Shown: piece by piece, positions 18,510 to 26,786 of the stretch
How the letters are laid out: each line of letters opens with the position of its first letter
How positions within the stretch are numbered: position 1 is the stretch's first letter
Source of the DNA: Rhodobacter sp. CZR27
Lineage (GTDB): Bacteria > Pseudomonadota > Alphaproteobacteria > Rhodobacterales > Rhodobacteraceae
DNA: 64,000 nucleotides
Assembly: GCF_002407205.1 (NCBI RefSeq)
Contig: NZ_CP023548.1
Location: forward strand, 2,318,501-2,382,500
Direction: 5' to 3'
Program-made: the position numbers and the translations under genes
Notes under the pieces: model-generated
Databases searched by the model: none
The model's input: only the letters and a program-made list of their open reading frames with translations
Told to the model about the DNA's origin: nothing

Positions 18510-19568
18510 ATGGCCTTCCTCGAGATCGCCCGGCTGGAGAAATCCTTCGGCCCCCTGCACGTCGTGCGCAACTTCAACCTGTCGGTCGAGAAGGGAGAGT
18601 TCGTCTCGCTGCTCGGCCCATCGGGCTGCGGCAAGACCACGGTGCTGCGCATGGTCGCCGGCTTCGAGTCGGCGGATCAGGGCGCCATCCTGATCGAGGG
18701 CAAGGACGTGGTGCGCCAGCGCCCGAACGCCCGCAAGATCGGCATGGTGTTCCAGGCCTATGCCCTCTTCCCGAACCTGACCGTGGCGCAGAACGTGGGC
18801 TTCGGGCTGAAGGTCGCGGGCGTGCCCCGGCGCGAAGCCGATGCGCGCGTGGCCGAGATGCTGGCGCTGATCGGCCTGCCCGATCTGGGCGGACGCTACC
18901 CGTTCCAGCTGTCGGGCGGGCAGCAGCAGCGCGTGGCGCTGGCGAGGGCGCTCGCGGTGCGGCCGCGGGTGCTGCTGCTGGACGAGCCGCTTTCAGCGCT
19001 GGATGCGCAGATCCGCGTATCCTTGCGCAACGAGATCCGCGCCATCCAGCAGCGGCTGGGCATCACGACGATCTTCGTGACCCACGATCAGGAAGAGGCG
19101 CTGTCGATGTCCGACCGCATCGTGGTGATGAACGGCGGCGTGGCGGAACAGGTCGGCACGCCGTTCGAGATCTACAACCACCCGACGACGAAGTTCGTGG
19201 CCAATTTCGTGGGCACGCTGAACACGCTGACCGCCGAGGTCGAGGACCCCGCCGCCGGCACCGTCCGCGTCGCCGGCCAGGTCATCCAGTTGCCCGCTCC
19301 GGTCCCGGCGCCGCGCGGCGGGCGCATCGGCCTTGCCCTGCGCCCCGAGGCGCTGCGCCTCGGCACGGTGGCGGGGCGCGAGGTGATCCTGCCCGCCACC
19401 ATCGCGAACGTGCATTTCCTCGGCAGCGTGATCCGCCTGCAGGTCCAGACCGCCGGCACCAGCGTGGCGCTCGACACCTTCAACCGGTCCGACGTGCCGC
19501 CGCCGCAGGTGGGCGCGCAGACACAGGTCAGCTTTTCCGCGCGGGACGTGATCGTGCTGGAGCACTAG
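18510..19568 (+). CDS. ABC transporter ATPase with TOBE domain (PotA/FbpC-like)
   Basis: A 352-residue ATPase: Walker A GPSGCGKTT (36-44), Q-loop MVFQAYALFP, signature LSGGQQQR, Walker B LLLDEPLSALD and H-loop VTHD are all intact. The C-terminal third is the regulatory/TOBE domain of the CUT1/PotA group (ALRPEALRLG and following). An AAGGAA ribosome site precedes the ATG. It completes a rightward receptor-permease-permease-ATPase importer; the ligand is not deducible from this gene. Confidence 0.94.
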   Translation: MAFLEIARLEKSFGPLHVVRNFNLSVEKGEFVSLLGPSGCGKTTVLRMVAGFESADQGAILIEGKDVVRQRPNARKIGMVFQAYALFPNLTVAQNVGFGLKVAGVPRREADARVAEMLALIGLPDLGGRYPFQLSGGQQQRVALARALAVRPRVLLLDEPLSALDAQIRVSLRNEIRAIQQRLGITTIFVTHDQEEALSMSDRIVVMNGGVAEQVGTPFEIYNHPTTKFVANFVGTLNTLTAEVEDPAAGTVRVAGQVIQLPAPVPAPRGGRIGLALRPEALRLGTVAGREVILPATIANVHFLGSVIRLQVQTAGTSVALDTFNRSDVPPPQVGAQTQVSFSARDVIVLEH

Positions 19569-19824
19569 GAGCGGCGGAAGCCGCGACCGCGCAGGCGGCA
19601 AGGCCGACAGGACTCCGCTGCCGCGCCGGGGGTTCAACACCGCAGGCTCCGATGCCGGTCTCCCGCGGGTGAGGCGTCAGGCACCGGCCCGCCTGGGACC
19701 TGGGCAGGACGCTGGACCTCGCGCCCGTGATCCGACCCCTCTCGCCCGTCGTTCTCGACGGGACCTCCGGGGAACCGGCCCGCCACCCGCCGCCTTGACC
19801 TTCCTCAGGTGAGGGGAGGATGCG

Positions 19825-20253
19825 ATGGAGCGCAGGATCATCTTCGACGGGCTGATCGAATACGACCGGCTGTCGCTCAGGGGCGGAATCTGGGGCGAGC
19901 TGAGCGACGAGGACGAGCGCCTGACCGTGGTGACCGAGTTCGAGGAAGCCGATCCCGCCTCGCCCGCCGGGTTCCGGCTGCTGAACCTGCGGCAGGAGTT
20001 CAGCGCGCAGCCGAGGCTCAGCGAAGCGGGGATCGTGCTGAACGCGGGCGGCATGTATGCGGCCTGCGTGGCGGGCCGGCTTGGCCGCTACGTGCTGGAG
20101 CGTCTGGTGGACCGGCTCGACGACGAGGGCACGCCGCTCGAACGGCTGGCCGCGGCGCAGGACTGCCTCGTCCGCCATGCCGACGACCATGAGGAGGAGG
20201 TGCGGCAGGCGCTGGTCCGCTGCGCCTTCCTCGGGGTGACGCTGGCGGCGTGA
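19825..20253 (+). CDS. Conserved-looking protein of unknown function (142 aa)
   Basis: I do not recognise this family. The 142 residues are soluble, acidic in the first half (LSDEDERLTVVTEFEEAD) and helical in the second, with three cysteines and a final alanine-rich helix. A strong GGGGAGG ribosome site five bases before the ATG and normal high-GC third-position bias support a real gene. It ends 17 bases before the aldo/keto reductase start on the same strand, so the two are probably cotranscribed. The 256 bases upstream contain a CCCGTCG-TTCT-CGACGGG hairpin at 19745-19762 but no recognisable promoter. Confidence 0.75.
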   Translation: MERRIIFDGLIEYDRLSLRGGIWGELSDEDERLTVVTEFEEADPASPAGFRLLNLRQEFSAQPRLSEAGIVLNAGGMYAACVAGRLGRYVLERLVDRLDDEGTPLERLAAAQDCLVRHADDHEEEVRQALVRCAFLGVTLAA

Positions 20254-20270
20254 CGGAAGGGAGGTCTTTC

Positions 20271-21296
20271 ATGCAACTGACGACGCGGGACTTCAACCGG
20301 ACGGGGCGCCGGCTGCGCTTCACCGAACTGGGCTTCGGCTCGGCACCGCTGGGCAATCTCTACCGCGCCATTCCCGATGCCGAGGCCGAGGCCATCCTTG
20401 GTCGCGCGTGGGAGGGCGGCATCCGCTACTTCGACACCGCCCCGCTCTACGGCTATGGTCTGGCCGAGACGCGCCTTGGCCGCTTTCTCGCGGGGCGGGT
20501 GCGCGAGGATTACGTGATCTCGACCAAGGTGGGCCGGCTGCTGCGGCCGGTGGAACCCGGCGAGACCCGCGACGGTCTGGGCAAGTTCTTCGAGGTGCCC
20601 GAGCGCAAGGAGGTCTTCGACTATGGCCACGACGGGGTCATGCGCTCGCTTGAAGCCTCGCTGAAGCGGCTGGGCCTTGACCGGGTGGACGTGCTCTTCG
20701 CCCATGACCTCGACCTCTTCACGCACGGTTCGCCCGAGGCGCTTCAGGCCCGGCTCGAAGAGTTCATGCGCGGCGGCTACCGCGCCCTTGTCAGCCTGCG
20801 CGAGCAGGGGGTGATCTCGGCCTTCGGCGCGGGAGTGAACGAATGGCAGCCCTGCCAGTGGCTGGCCGAGCGGGGCGACTTCGACCTCTTCCTGCTCGCC
20901 GGCCGCTATACGCTGCTGGAGCAGGAGGCGCTGGACAGCTTCCTGCCGCTCGCCGAAGAGAAGGGGATCGGCATCGTGATCGGCGGCCCCTACAACTCGG
21001 GGATCCTTGCAACCGGGCCGAGGCCGGGCGCGCATTACGACTATCGTCCCGCACCGCCGCCGGTGCTGGACCGCGTCGCGCAGATCCACGCGATCTGCGA
21101 GCGCTGGGGCGTGCGGATGTTCGAGGCCGCGCTTCGCTTTCCGCTGTGCCATCCCGCGGTGGTCTCGGTCGTGCCCGGCATCCAGTCGGTCACGGAAGTG
21201 ATGGAGAGCTTCATCGCTGCCGGCGCCGAAATGCCCGGGGGGCTCTGGGCCGATCTGAAGGAGGCCGGCCTGATGCGCGAGGACGCCCCCGTCTGA
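20271..21296 (+). CDS. Aldo/keto reductase (D-threo-aldose 1-dehydrogenase / pyridoxal 4-dehydrogenase group)
   Basis: A 341-residue NAD(P)H oxidoreductase of the TIM-barrel aldo/keto reductase superfamily. The catalytic set is visible: D55 and Y60 (FDTAPLYGYG), K86 (ISTKVG) and H145 (LFAHDLDL). The motif LGFGSAPLGNL near the N-terminus and FDYGHDGVMRSLEASLKRLG are typical of the aldose/fucose and pyridoxal dehydrogenase branch. I chose the ATG at 20271, with GGAAGGGAGG upstream, over the in-frame GTG at 20250 that overlaps the preceding gene. Its substrate could be the sugar or aldehyde derived from the upstream importer's cargo, but that is only an inference. Confidence 0.88.
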   Translation: MQLTTRDFNRTGRRLRFTELGFGSAPLGNLYRAIPDAEAEAILGRAWEGGIRYFDTAPLYGYGLAETRLGRFLAGRVREDYVISTKVGRLLRPVEPGETRDGLGKFFEVPERKEVFDYGHDGVMRSLEASLKRLGLDRVDVLFAHDLDLFTHGSPEALQARLEEFMRGGYRALVSLREQGVISAFGAGVNEWQPCQWLAERGDFDLFLLAGRYTLLEQEALDSFLPLAEEKGIGIVIGGPYNSGILATGPRPGAHYDYRPAPPPVLDRVAQIHAICERWGVRMFEAALRFPLCHPAVVSVVPGIQSVTEVMESFIAAGAEMPGGLWADLKEAGLMREDAPV

Positions 21297-21420
21297 GGCG
21301 TCCCTCCGCCTCCGCTGCCGATCGACCAAAGGCAGGTTCCGGCCTGCCAGTCAGCCGGCTACGGAAGATGCTGCCCGCGCGGCATCCGGCGGCAGGGCGC
21401 CAGTGCCGCGTCGCAGGGCG

Positions 21421-21786
<366 letters not shown>

Positions 21787-21851
21787 TTAGGACAATCCCG
21801 CGCGCTTGGCCAGAGGGCCCAAGGCTTGCCGGCGGCACCGGAGCGGTCTAT

Positions 21852-21866
21852 GTTCATAGTATGTTT
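21852..21866. promoter_or_regulatory. LexA-box-like sequence at the start of the DnaE2-tail gene
   Basis: The sequence GTTC-N7-GTTT overlaps the first possible start codon. The alphaproteobacterial LexA box is GTTC-N7-GTTC, with GTTC-N7-GATC reported for Rhodobacter recA, so this is a one-mismatch version. One-mismatch boxes occur by chance many times in 64 kb; only the position, beside a gene of SOS-mutagenesis ancestry, makes it notable. Confidence 0.3.
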
Positions 21867-22280
21867 CTACCCGATCCCCCTTCCGACTGGCTGCGCATGA
21901 CCCCGGTTCCGGGCAGCTGGCCGCGCCCGCCCAAGGCGATCCCGGCCGGCCGGCTGGACGAGCCGCCTTCCGGCGCGCGGGTGGCGGTGGCCGGGCTGGT
22001 GCTGGTCCGGCAGCGACCGGGGACGGCCAAGGGCGTGATCTTCCTGACGCTCGAGGACGAGACCGGCGTTGCCAACGTGGTGATCTGGGCGAAGATCTAC
22101 GAACGCTTCCGGCGGGCGGTGATCGCGGGCCGGCTGCTGAAGGTCACGGGCCGGCTCCAGCGCGAGGCCGGCGTGACGCATGTGGTGGCCGAGGGGATCG
22201 AGGATCTCTCGCCGCTCCTCGACCGGTTGCTGGCCGAGGACTTCCGCCCCGACGGCACCCGCGCCGGCGACCAGCCCTGA
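21861..22280 (+). CDS. Stand-alone OB-fold protein resembling the C-terminus of error-prone DNA polymerase DnaE2
   Basis: A 139-residue protein whose core matches the end of DnaE2/Imu[33 protein letters not shown], then [27 protein letters not shown] (given here in pieces for the reader: residues about 46-77 and 91-117). That is the OB-fold which in the full polymerase of about 1,000 residues binds single-stranded DNA. Nothing of the catalytic part remains upstream; a divergent ferredoxin gene begins 116 bases away. The reading frame is intact, with normal codon use, so it is either a functional single-domain protein or a relic. The ATG at 21897 is an alternative start. The pattern match is clear, the function is not. 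Confidence 0.7.
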   Translation: MFLPDPPSDWLRMTPVPGSWPRPPKAIPAGRLDEPPSGARVAVAGLVLVRQRPGTAKGVIFLTLEDETGVANVVIWAKIYERFRRAVIAGRLLKVTGRLQREAGVTHVVAEGIEDLSPLLDRLLAEDFRPDGTRAGDQP

Positions 22281-22409
22281 GCGGCGGAGGCCCGGACGGA
22301 CTTGCGCTGCCATTCGGCGCGGCGCGCCCCTGTCTGCTGCGACCCGCCGGCCCTTTCCTCGGCCGGCGCTTTGCGGCATCCTCCGCCGCCGAACCGGGAC
22401 CGGACTCAC

Positions 22410-22871
22410 ATGACGCGCATCTTCCTTCTGGCCGGCCTTCTCGCCCTGACCGCCTGTCAGGGCCCACCCATGCCCGAGGCGCCACGCCGCCCCGATCTCT
22501 CCCTCGAACTCCGTCCCGAGAAGCCCGAGCCGGAGGAGGGTATCTGCTGGGCAGGCAAGGACGGGGCGTGGTTCCGCGCCCCCTGCCCCGAGGCGCTGAC
22601 GCCCGAGGTGCTGGCCTCGCTGCAACGCGCGCTGGAGGTGCGCGAGCTTTACGACGAGGAGATCACCGGCGAGATGGACCCGGCGACGCGCCAAGCGGTG
22701 CGGCGCCTGCAGGAGCCGCTCGGCCTCGACAGCGAGCAGCTGTCCCTTGCGGCCGCGCGGTATCTGGGGATTCTGCCGGTCGATCTCGACGCGCTTTGGG
22801 GAGCGCGTTCCAAAGAACCCGACCCACCGACGTCATCGCCGCCGGCACCGGCCGATCCCGACACGCTCTGA
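22410..22871 (+). CDS. Small lipoprotein with peptidoglycan-binding-like segment
   Basis: A 153-residue predicted lipoprotein: MTRIFLLAGLLALTAC gives a short signal and lipobox with Cys16. A Pro/Glu-rich linker follows, then a helical segment near residues 78-115 (ITGEMDPATRQAVRRLQ and the following GLD) that resembles the peptidoglycan-binding-domain 1 repeat. The end is a Pro/Ser-rich tail. I infer an outer-membrane- or wall-associated protein. A longer open frame upstream is ignored because the lipobox signal fixes the start. It is convergent with degP. Confidence 0.72.
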   Translation: MTRIFLLAGLLALTACQGPPMPEAPRRPDLSLELRPEKPEPEEGICWAGKDGAWFRAPCPEALTPEVLASLQRALEVRELYDEEITGEMDPATRQAVRRLQEPLGLDSEQLSLAAARYLGILPVDLDALWGARSKEPDPPTSSPPAPADPDTL

Positions 22872-22872
22872 C

Positions 22873-22902
22873 GCAGCGCCGCGCAGGTATCGGCGGCGCT
22901 GC
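22873..22902. repeat. Perfect inverted repeat in the convergent lipoprotein/degP gap
   Basis: GCAGCGCCGC at 22873-22882 and GCGGCGCTGC at 22893-22902 form a ten-base stem with a ten-base loop immediately after the lipoprotein stop. Probably an RNA 3'-end structure for one or both convergent genes; no T-run follows. Confidence 0.55.
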
Positions 22903-22910
22903 AATGCGGA

Positions 22911-22933
22911 CGCCCCGGCCAAGGGCCGGGGCG
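22911..22933. terminator. Strong GC hairpin, probable bidirectional terminator of degP and the lipoprotein gene
   Basis: CGCCCCGGCC at 22911-22920, a three-base AAG loop, and GGCCGGGGCG at 22924-22933 form a very stable stem just past the degP stop. There is no U-tract on either strand, so efficiency is uncertain. It is the second of two hairpins nine bases apart. Confidence 0.5.
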
Positions 22934-22940
22934 TAGGTCG

Positions 22941-24425
22941 TCATTCCGGCAGCGAGAGCGCCACGAAGCGCGGGTCTCCGCCGCGACGGATCAGCAGCAG
23001 CAGCGACTTGCGCCCCGCCTCGCGGGCTTCCTCGATCCGGTCCTGCAGGTCCTTGATCCCGGTCACCTTCTGCTGGCCGGCCTCGGTGATCACGTCCCCT
23101 TCGCGCAGCCCCTTGGCATAGGCTTCCGAGGCCGGATCGACATCCGTCACCGCAAGCCCCTCGGTCCCGCCGGGCAGGCCCATCTCGCCCGCCTGCTCCG
23201 CGGTCAGTGGCGCGACCGTCAGGCCCAGCACCTCGGCCGAGGACGGCTCGGCCGGCTTTTCCGGACCGCCGGGCGCCGTCGGACCCTCGTTCTCGGCCTC
23301 CTCGCGGCGGCCAAGCACGATCGACAGGGTCCGCGTCTTGCCTTCGCGCATCACCACCACGCGGACGGCCTCGCCGATCGGGGCATCGGCCACGCGGCGG
23401 ACGAGATCGCGGGTATCGGCGACGGGCGAGCCGTCGAAGGTCACGATCACGTCGCCCGCCTGCATGCCGGACTCTTTTGCCGGACCCTCGGGGACATCGG
23501 TCACCAGCGCGCCCTTGGATTCCTTCAGGCCCATCGCCTCGGCCACGTCCGGCGTCACATCCTGGATGCGCACGCCCAGCCAGCCGCGCCGCGTCTCGCC
23601 GAACTGGCGCAACTGCGCAACGACCTTCGTCACCACGTTCGAAGCCATCGAGAAGCCGATCCCGATCGAGCCGCCGTTGGGCGACAGGATCGCGGTGTTC
23701 ACGCCGATCACCTGCCCGTCCATGTTGAAGAGCGGCCCGCCCGAGTTGCCGCGGTTGATGGCGGCGTCGGTCTGGATGTAATCGTCATAGGTGCCGGAAA
23801 GCGCGCGGTTCCGCGCCGAGACGATGCCGGCCGAGACCGAGAAGCCCTGCCCCAGCGGGTTGCCCATCGCCACCACCCAGTCGCCCACGCGCGCAAGGTC
23901 CGAATTGCCGAAGCTCACGAAGGGCAGCGGCGTGTCGCTTTCCACCTTCAGCAGCGCGATGTCGGTCTTGGGATCGGTGCCGACCAGCTTCGCCTCGAGC
24001 TTCTTGCCCGAGAAGAATTCGATCTGGATGTCGTCGGCGCCCTCGATCACGTGGTTGTTCGTGACGATGTAGCCGTCTTCCGAGATCACGAAGCCCGACC
24101 CCAGCGCCTCGGAGCGGCGCGGGCCCTGGTCGCGGTTCTCGGGGTCCATGAAGTCGCGGAAGAAGTCCTCGAAGGGCGAGCCCTCCGGCACCATCGGCGA
24201 GTTCTGCGCGGGCGCCGCGACCACCGTCGCGGTCGTGATGTTCACCACCGCCGGGCTGATCTTCTCGGCCAGGCTCGCAAAGCTCGCCGGAGCGCCCTGG
24301 GCGTGGGCTGTGACGGCCTGTGCAAGCGCGAGCCCGAGGCCGAGCATCAGCGCGAGGAACAGGCGCAGCGCGGCGGCAGGCACGGGCTCGACCCGGCGGG
24401 CGATGGTAATGGCGTGAGACTGCAC
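22941..24425 (-). CDS. degP: DegP/HtrA-type periplasmic serine protease (Do family)
   Basis: A 494-residue protease-chaperone exported to the periplasm. The N-terminus has a basic stretch, a hydrophobic core LALMLGLGLALAQAV and a likely cut after AHAQ. The trypsin-like domain carries the triad His in TNNHVIEG, Asp in KTDIALLK and Ser in GNSGGPLF. Two PDZ domains follow, the first around GWLGVRIQDVTPDVAEAMGL and the second around EVLGLTVAPLTAEQAGEMGL. The GTG at 24425 is preceded by AGGAG at six bases and gives a standard signal peptide; the open frame upstream to 24506 is rejected. It is the last gene downstream of hflK-hflC, the usual alphaproteobacterial order, linking membrane-protein turnover to periplasmic quality control. 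Confidence 0.95.
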   Translation of the reverse strand: MQSHAITIARRVEPVPAAALRLFLALMLGLGLALAQAVTAHAQGAPASFASLAEKISPAVVNITTATVVAAPAQNSPMVPEGSPFEDFFRDFMDPENRDQGPRRSEALGSGFVISEDGYIVTNNHVIEGADDIQIEFFSGKKLEAKLVGTDPKTDIALLKVESDTPLPFVSFGNSDLARVGDWVVAMGNPLGQGFSVSAGIVSARNRALSGTYDDYIQTDAAINRGNSGGPLFNMDGQVIGVNTAILSPNGGSIGIGFSMASNVVTKVVAQLRQFGETRRGWLGVRIQDVTPDVAEAMGLKESKGALVTDVPEGPAKESGMQAGDVIVTFDGSPVADTRDLVRRVADAPIGEAVRVVVMREGKTRTLSIVLGRREEAENEGPTAPGGPEKPAEPSSAEVLGLTVAPLTAEQAGEMGLPGGTEGLAVTDVDPASEAYAKGLREGDVITEAGQQKVTGIKDLQDRIEEAREAGRKSLLLLIRRGGDPRFVALSLPE

Positions 24426-24580
24426 ACCCGACTCCTTTCGAAAATCACGGGCTGCCGGTGCCAGCACCGAAGCCCAGAGATGACAGTCGGGCAAGACGCG
24501 GCGCAATGCAAACGGCGTCTTGGCCCGTCAAGCTCATGTGATGCCTGCCGATGGCGGACCGCCGCCGGCAGGCATGGCCG

Positions 24581-25558
24581 TCACTGGATCGCCGGTGCCG
24601 CGGGTTCCGCCGGCTCTGCCGCGGCGCCCGTTGCGGGTGCCTCGGCAGCGGGCGTTTCCGCCGCGGCGGGGGCCGGCGCGGCGCCGTTCTCCGGCGCCTG
24701 ATCGCTGCGCAGATACTGGAAGAACTCGCTGTCCGGTTGCATCACGATAGAGGAATTGCCGGTCTGCAGCGCGCGCTCGTAGGACGTGAGCGAGCGGGTG
24801 AAGGCGAAGAACTCGGGGTCGCGGCCGAAGGCTTCGGCATAGATCGAGTTCCGCAGCGCGTCGGCCTCGCCGCGGATCACCTCGGCCTGCTTGCGCGCCT
24901 CGGAGGTGACCTCGACCACTGTCCGGTCGGCCGCGGCGCGGACGCGCTGTGCCGCCTCGTTGCCGCGCGCGATCTCGTCGGCCGCTTCGCGCTCGCGCTC
25001 GGCCCGCATCCGGCCATAGGTGGCCGAGAGGTTCTGCTCGGGCAGGTCGGTCCGGGTCAGGCGCACGTCGATCACGTCCACGCCCAGCGCCAGCGCCTGG
25101 CGGCGGGCGAGGTCGCGGATCTGGTTCATCAGCACGGTCCGGTCCTCGGACAGCACGCGGATCGAGGGCACGCCACCCAGCACCTCGCGGATCGCCGGGC
25201 TCATGATGCGCTGCAGGCGCGTCTGGGCCGCGTCGATGCCGCCCGCGCCCACCGCCTCGCGGAACTCCACGAGATCGACGATACGCCAGCGCGCGAAGGC
25301 GTCCACGACGAGGCGACGGTCGTCGAGCGGCGTCACCTCGATCGGCTGGGTGGGCAGCCCGAGGATCCGGCCGTCGTAGCGCACGACCTCCTGGATCAGC
25401 GGGATCTTGAAGCCGATGCCCGGCTCTTCCTTGACCGCCTTGACCTGGCCGAACTGCAGGACCAGCGCCTTCTCGCGCTCGTCCACGATGAAGACCGACG
25501 AGAAGCCCAGCGCCACGAGGATGGCGAGGATCGGCAGGATGAGGGAACTGCGGTTCAT
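24581..25558 (-). CDS. hflC: HflC, regulator of FtsH protease
   Basis: A 325-residue SPFH/prohibitin-family protein with one N-terminal membrane helix (ILPILAILVALGFSSVFIV) and the start of the band-7 domain VDEREKALVLQFGQV, then a long coiled-coil rich in Ala, Arg and Glu (about 190-260). A Pro/Ala-rich tail of about 45 residues extends beyond the E. coli protein. HflC and HflK form a cage in the inner membrane that surrounds and restrains FtsH. The start overlaps the hflK stop by one base (TGATG). Confidence 0.95.
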   Translation of the reverse strand: MNRSSLILPILAILVALGFSSVFIVDEREKALVLQFGQVKAVKEEPGIGFKIPLIQEVVRYDGRILGLPTQPIEVTPLDDRRLVVDAFARWRIVDLVEFREAVGAGGIDAAQTRLQRIMSPAIREVLGGVPSIRVLSEDRTVLMNQIRDLARRQALALGVDVIDVRLTRTDLPEQNLSATYGRMRAEREREAADEIARGNEAAQRVRAAADRTVVEVTSEARKQAEVIRGEADALRNSIYAEAFGRDPEFFAFTRSLTSYERALQTGNSSIVMQPDSEFFQYLRSDQAPENGAAPAPAAAETPAAEAPATGAAAEPAEPAAPAIQ

Positions 25559-26730
25559 CAGTTGGCCTCCCCACCGATCACGCCCGTGCGGGCGGGGGCC
25601 GGGCTGCGGCCAAGCTCGTTCAGCGGCAGGTAGGGCACCACGCCCGAGCCGCCCTCGCCCTGGACGCCGTCCAGGATCACCTTGTCCATCGAGCCGAGCA
25701 CCTTCTCCATCGTCTCAAGATACATCCGGCGACGCGTCACGTCGGGCGACTTCACATATTCGTCGTAAACCGACACGAAGCGGCTCGCCTCGCCCTGCGC
25801 GTTGTTCACGACCTCGGCGCGATAGCCTTCGGCCTGTTCGGTCAGCCGTGCGGCCTCGCCTCGGGCGGCGGCGGTCACGCGGTTGGCATAGGCATCGGCC
25901 TCCTTCTCAAGGCGGTCACGCTCCTGCTGCGCCGCCTGCACTTCGCGGAAGCTGTCGATGACCTCCTGCGGCGGGTCGGCCTTGTCGAAGTTCACCCGCA
26001 CGATGTTGATGCCGGCCTGATAGCTGTCGAGCGTGGTCTGCACCGCCGCCACCAGATCCGAGGCGATGATGCCGCGGTCGCGGTTCAGGATCGGCGAGAG
26101 TTCCGAGCGCGCGATGATGTCGCGCATCGCCGATTCCGAGACCGCACGGATCGTGTCGGCGGGATCGGCGAGGTTGAACAGGAATTGCGCCGGGTCCGAG
26201 ATGTTCCAGACCACCTGGAACTCGATGTCCACGATGTTCTGGTCGCGCGTCAGCATCAGGCCGCTGTCGGCGTCGCCACCGCGGCCGGTGCCGATGTCGG
26301 TCGTCCGTTCGCCGGTCACCTGCACGACCTCGGCCGTCACCAGTGGCCAGGGCGCGAAGTTCAGGCCCGGATTGCCGATCGCGCTGAACTCGCCCAGGAA
26401 GAGTTCGACCGAGCGTTCCTCGGGGCGCACCGTGTAGAACGACATGAAGGCCCAGAGACCGGCCAGCGCCAGCGCACCAAGCGCGATGCCCTGCCGGGTG
26501 AACAGCGGCTTCATCGGATTGCCGCCGCCTCCGCCGCCGCGTCCGCCCGTGGGGCGGCCCCGGCCGCCCATCAGGACGCGCAGCTGTTCCTGCCCCTTCT
26601 TCACGATCTCGTCGATCTCGGGGATCTGCGATCCGTCGCCGCCGCCGGGACGCCGCCCGCCGCGGCCGTCACGCCCGTCCCTGTCACCGCGGTCTCCGCC
26701 GCCTCCGCCCCAAGGTCCTCCGCTGGACAT
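25558..26730 (-). CDS. hflK: HflK, regulator of FtsH protease
   Basis: A 390-residue partner of HflC. The first 80 residues are Gly/Arg/Asp-rich and disordered (several GGGG runs), followed by one membrane helix (IALGALALAGLWAFMSFYTV), the band-7 domain beginning VRPEERSVELFLGEF, and a coiled-coil with many Glu/Arg/Ala near 270-330. The Gly-rich cytoplasmic N-terminus is normal for HflK. The gene lies 56 bases after the glutathione reductase stop and is coupled to hflC. Confidence 0.95.
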   Translation of the reverse strand: MSSGGPWGGGGGDRGDRDGRDGRGGRRPGGGDGSQIPEIDEIVKKGQEQLRVLMGGRGRPTGGRGGGGGGNPMKPLFTRQGIALGALALAGLWAFMSFYTVRPEERSVELFLGEFSAIGNPGLNFAPWPLVTAEVVQVTGERTTDIGTGRGGDADSGLMLTRDQNIVDIEFQVVWNISDPAQFLFNLADPADTIRAVSESAMRDIIARSELSPILNRDRGIIASDLVAAVQTTLDSYQAGINIVRVNFDKADPPQEVIDSFREVQAAQQERDRLEKEADAYANRVTAAARGEAARLTEQAEGYRAEVVNNAQGEASRFVSVYDEYVKSPDVTRRRMYLETMEKVLGSMDKVILDGVQGEGGSGVVPYLPLNELGRSPAPARTGVIGGEAN

Positions 26731-26786
26731 ATAACCCTTTCCCTTTTCCTTGCCTGCCGCACTAACTGGTCATCCGCACAAGAATA

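Noticed and set aside
19745..19762. CCCGTCG-TTCT-CGACGGG hairpin as a terminator
   Set aside because: It forms a perfect stem but has no T-run and lies about 180 bases after the ATPase stop; too little to name.
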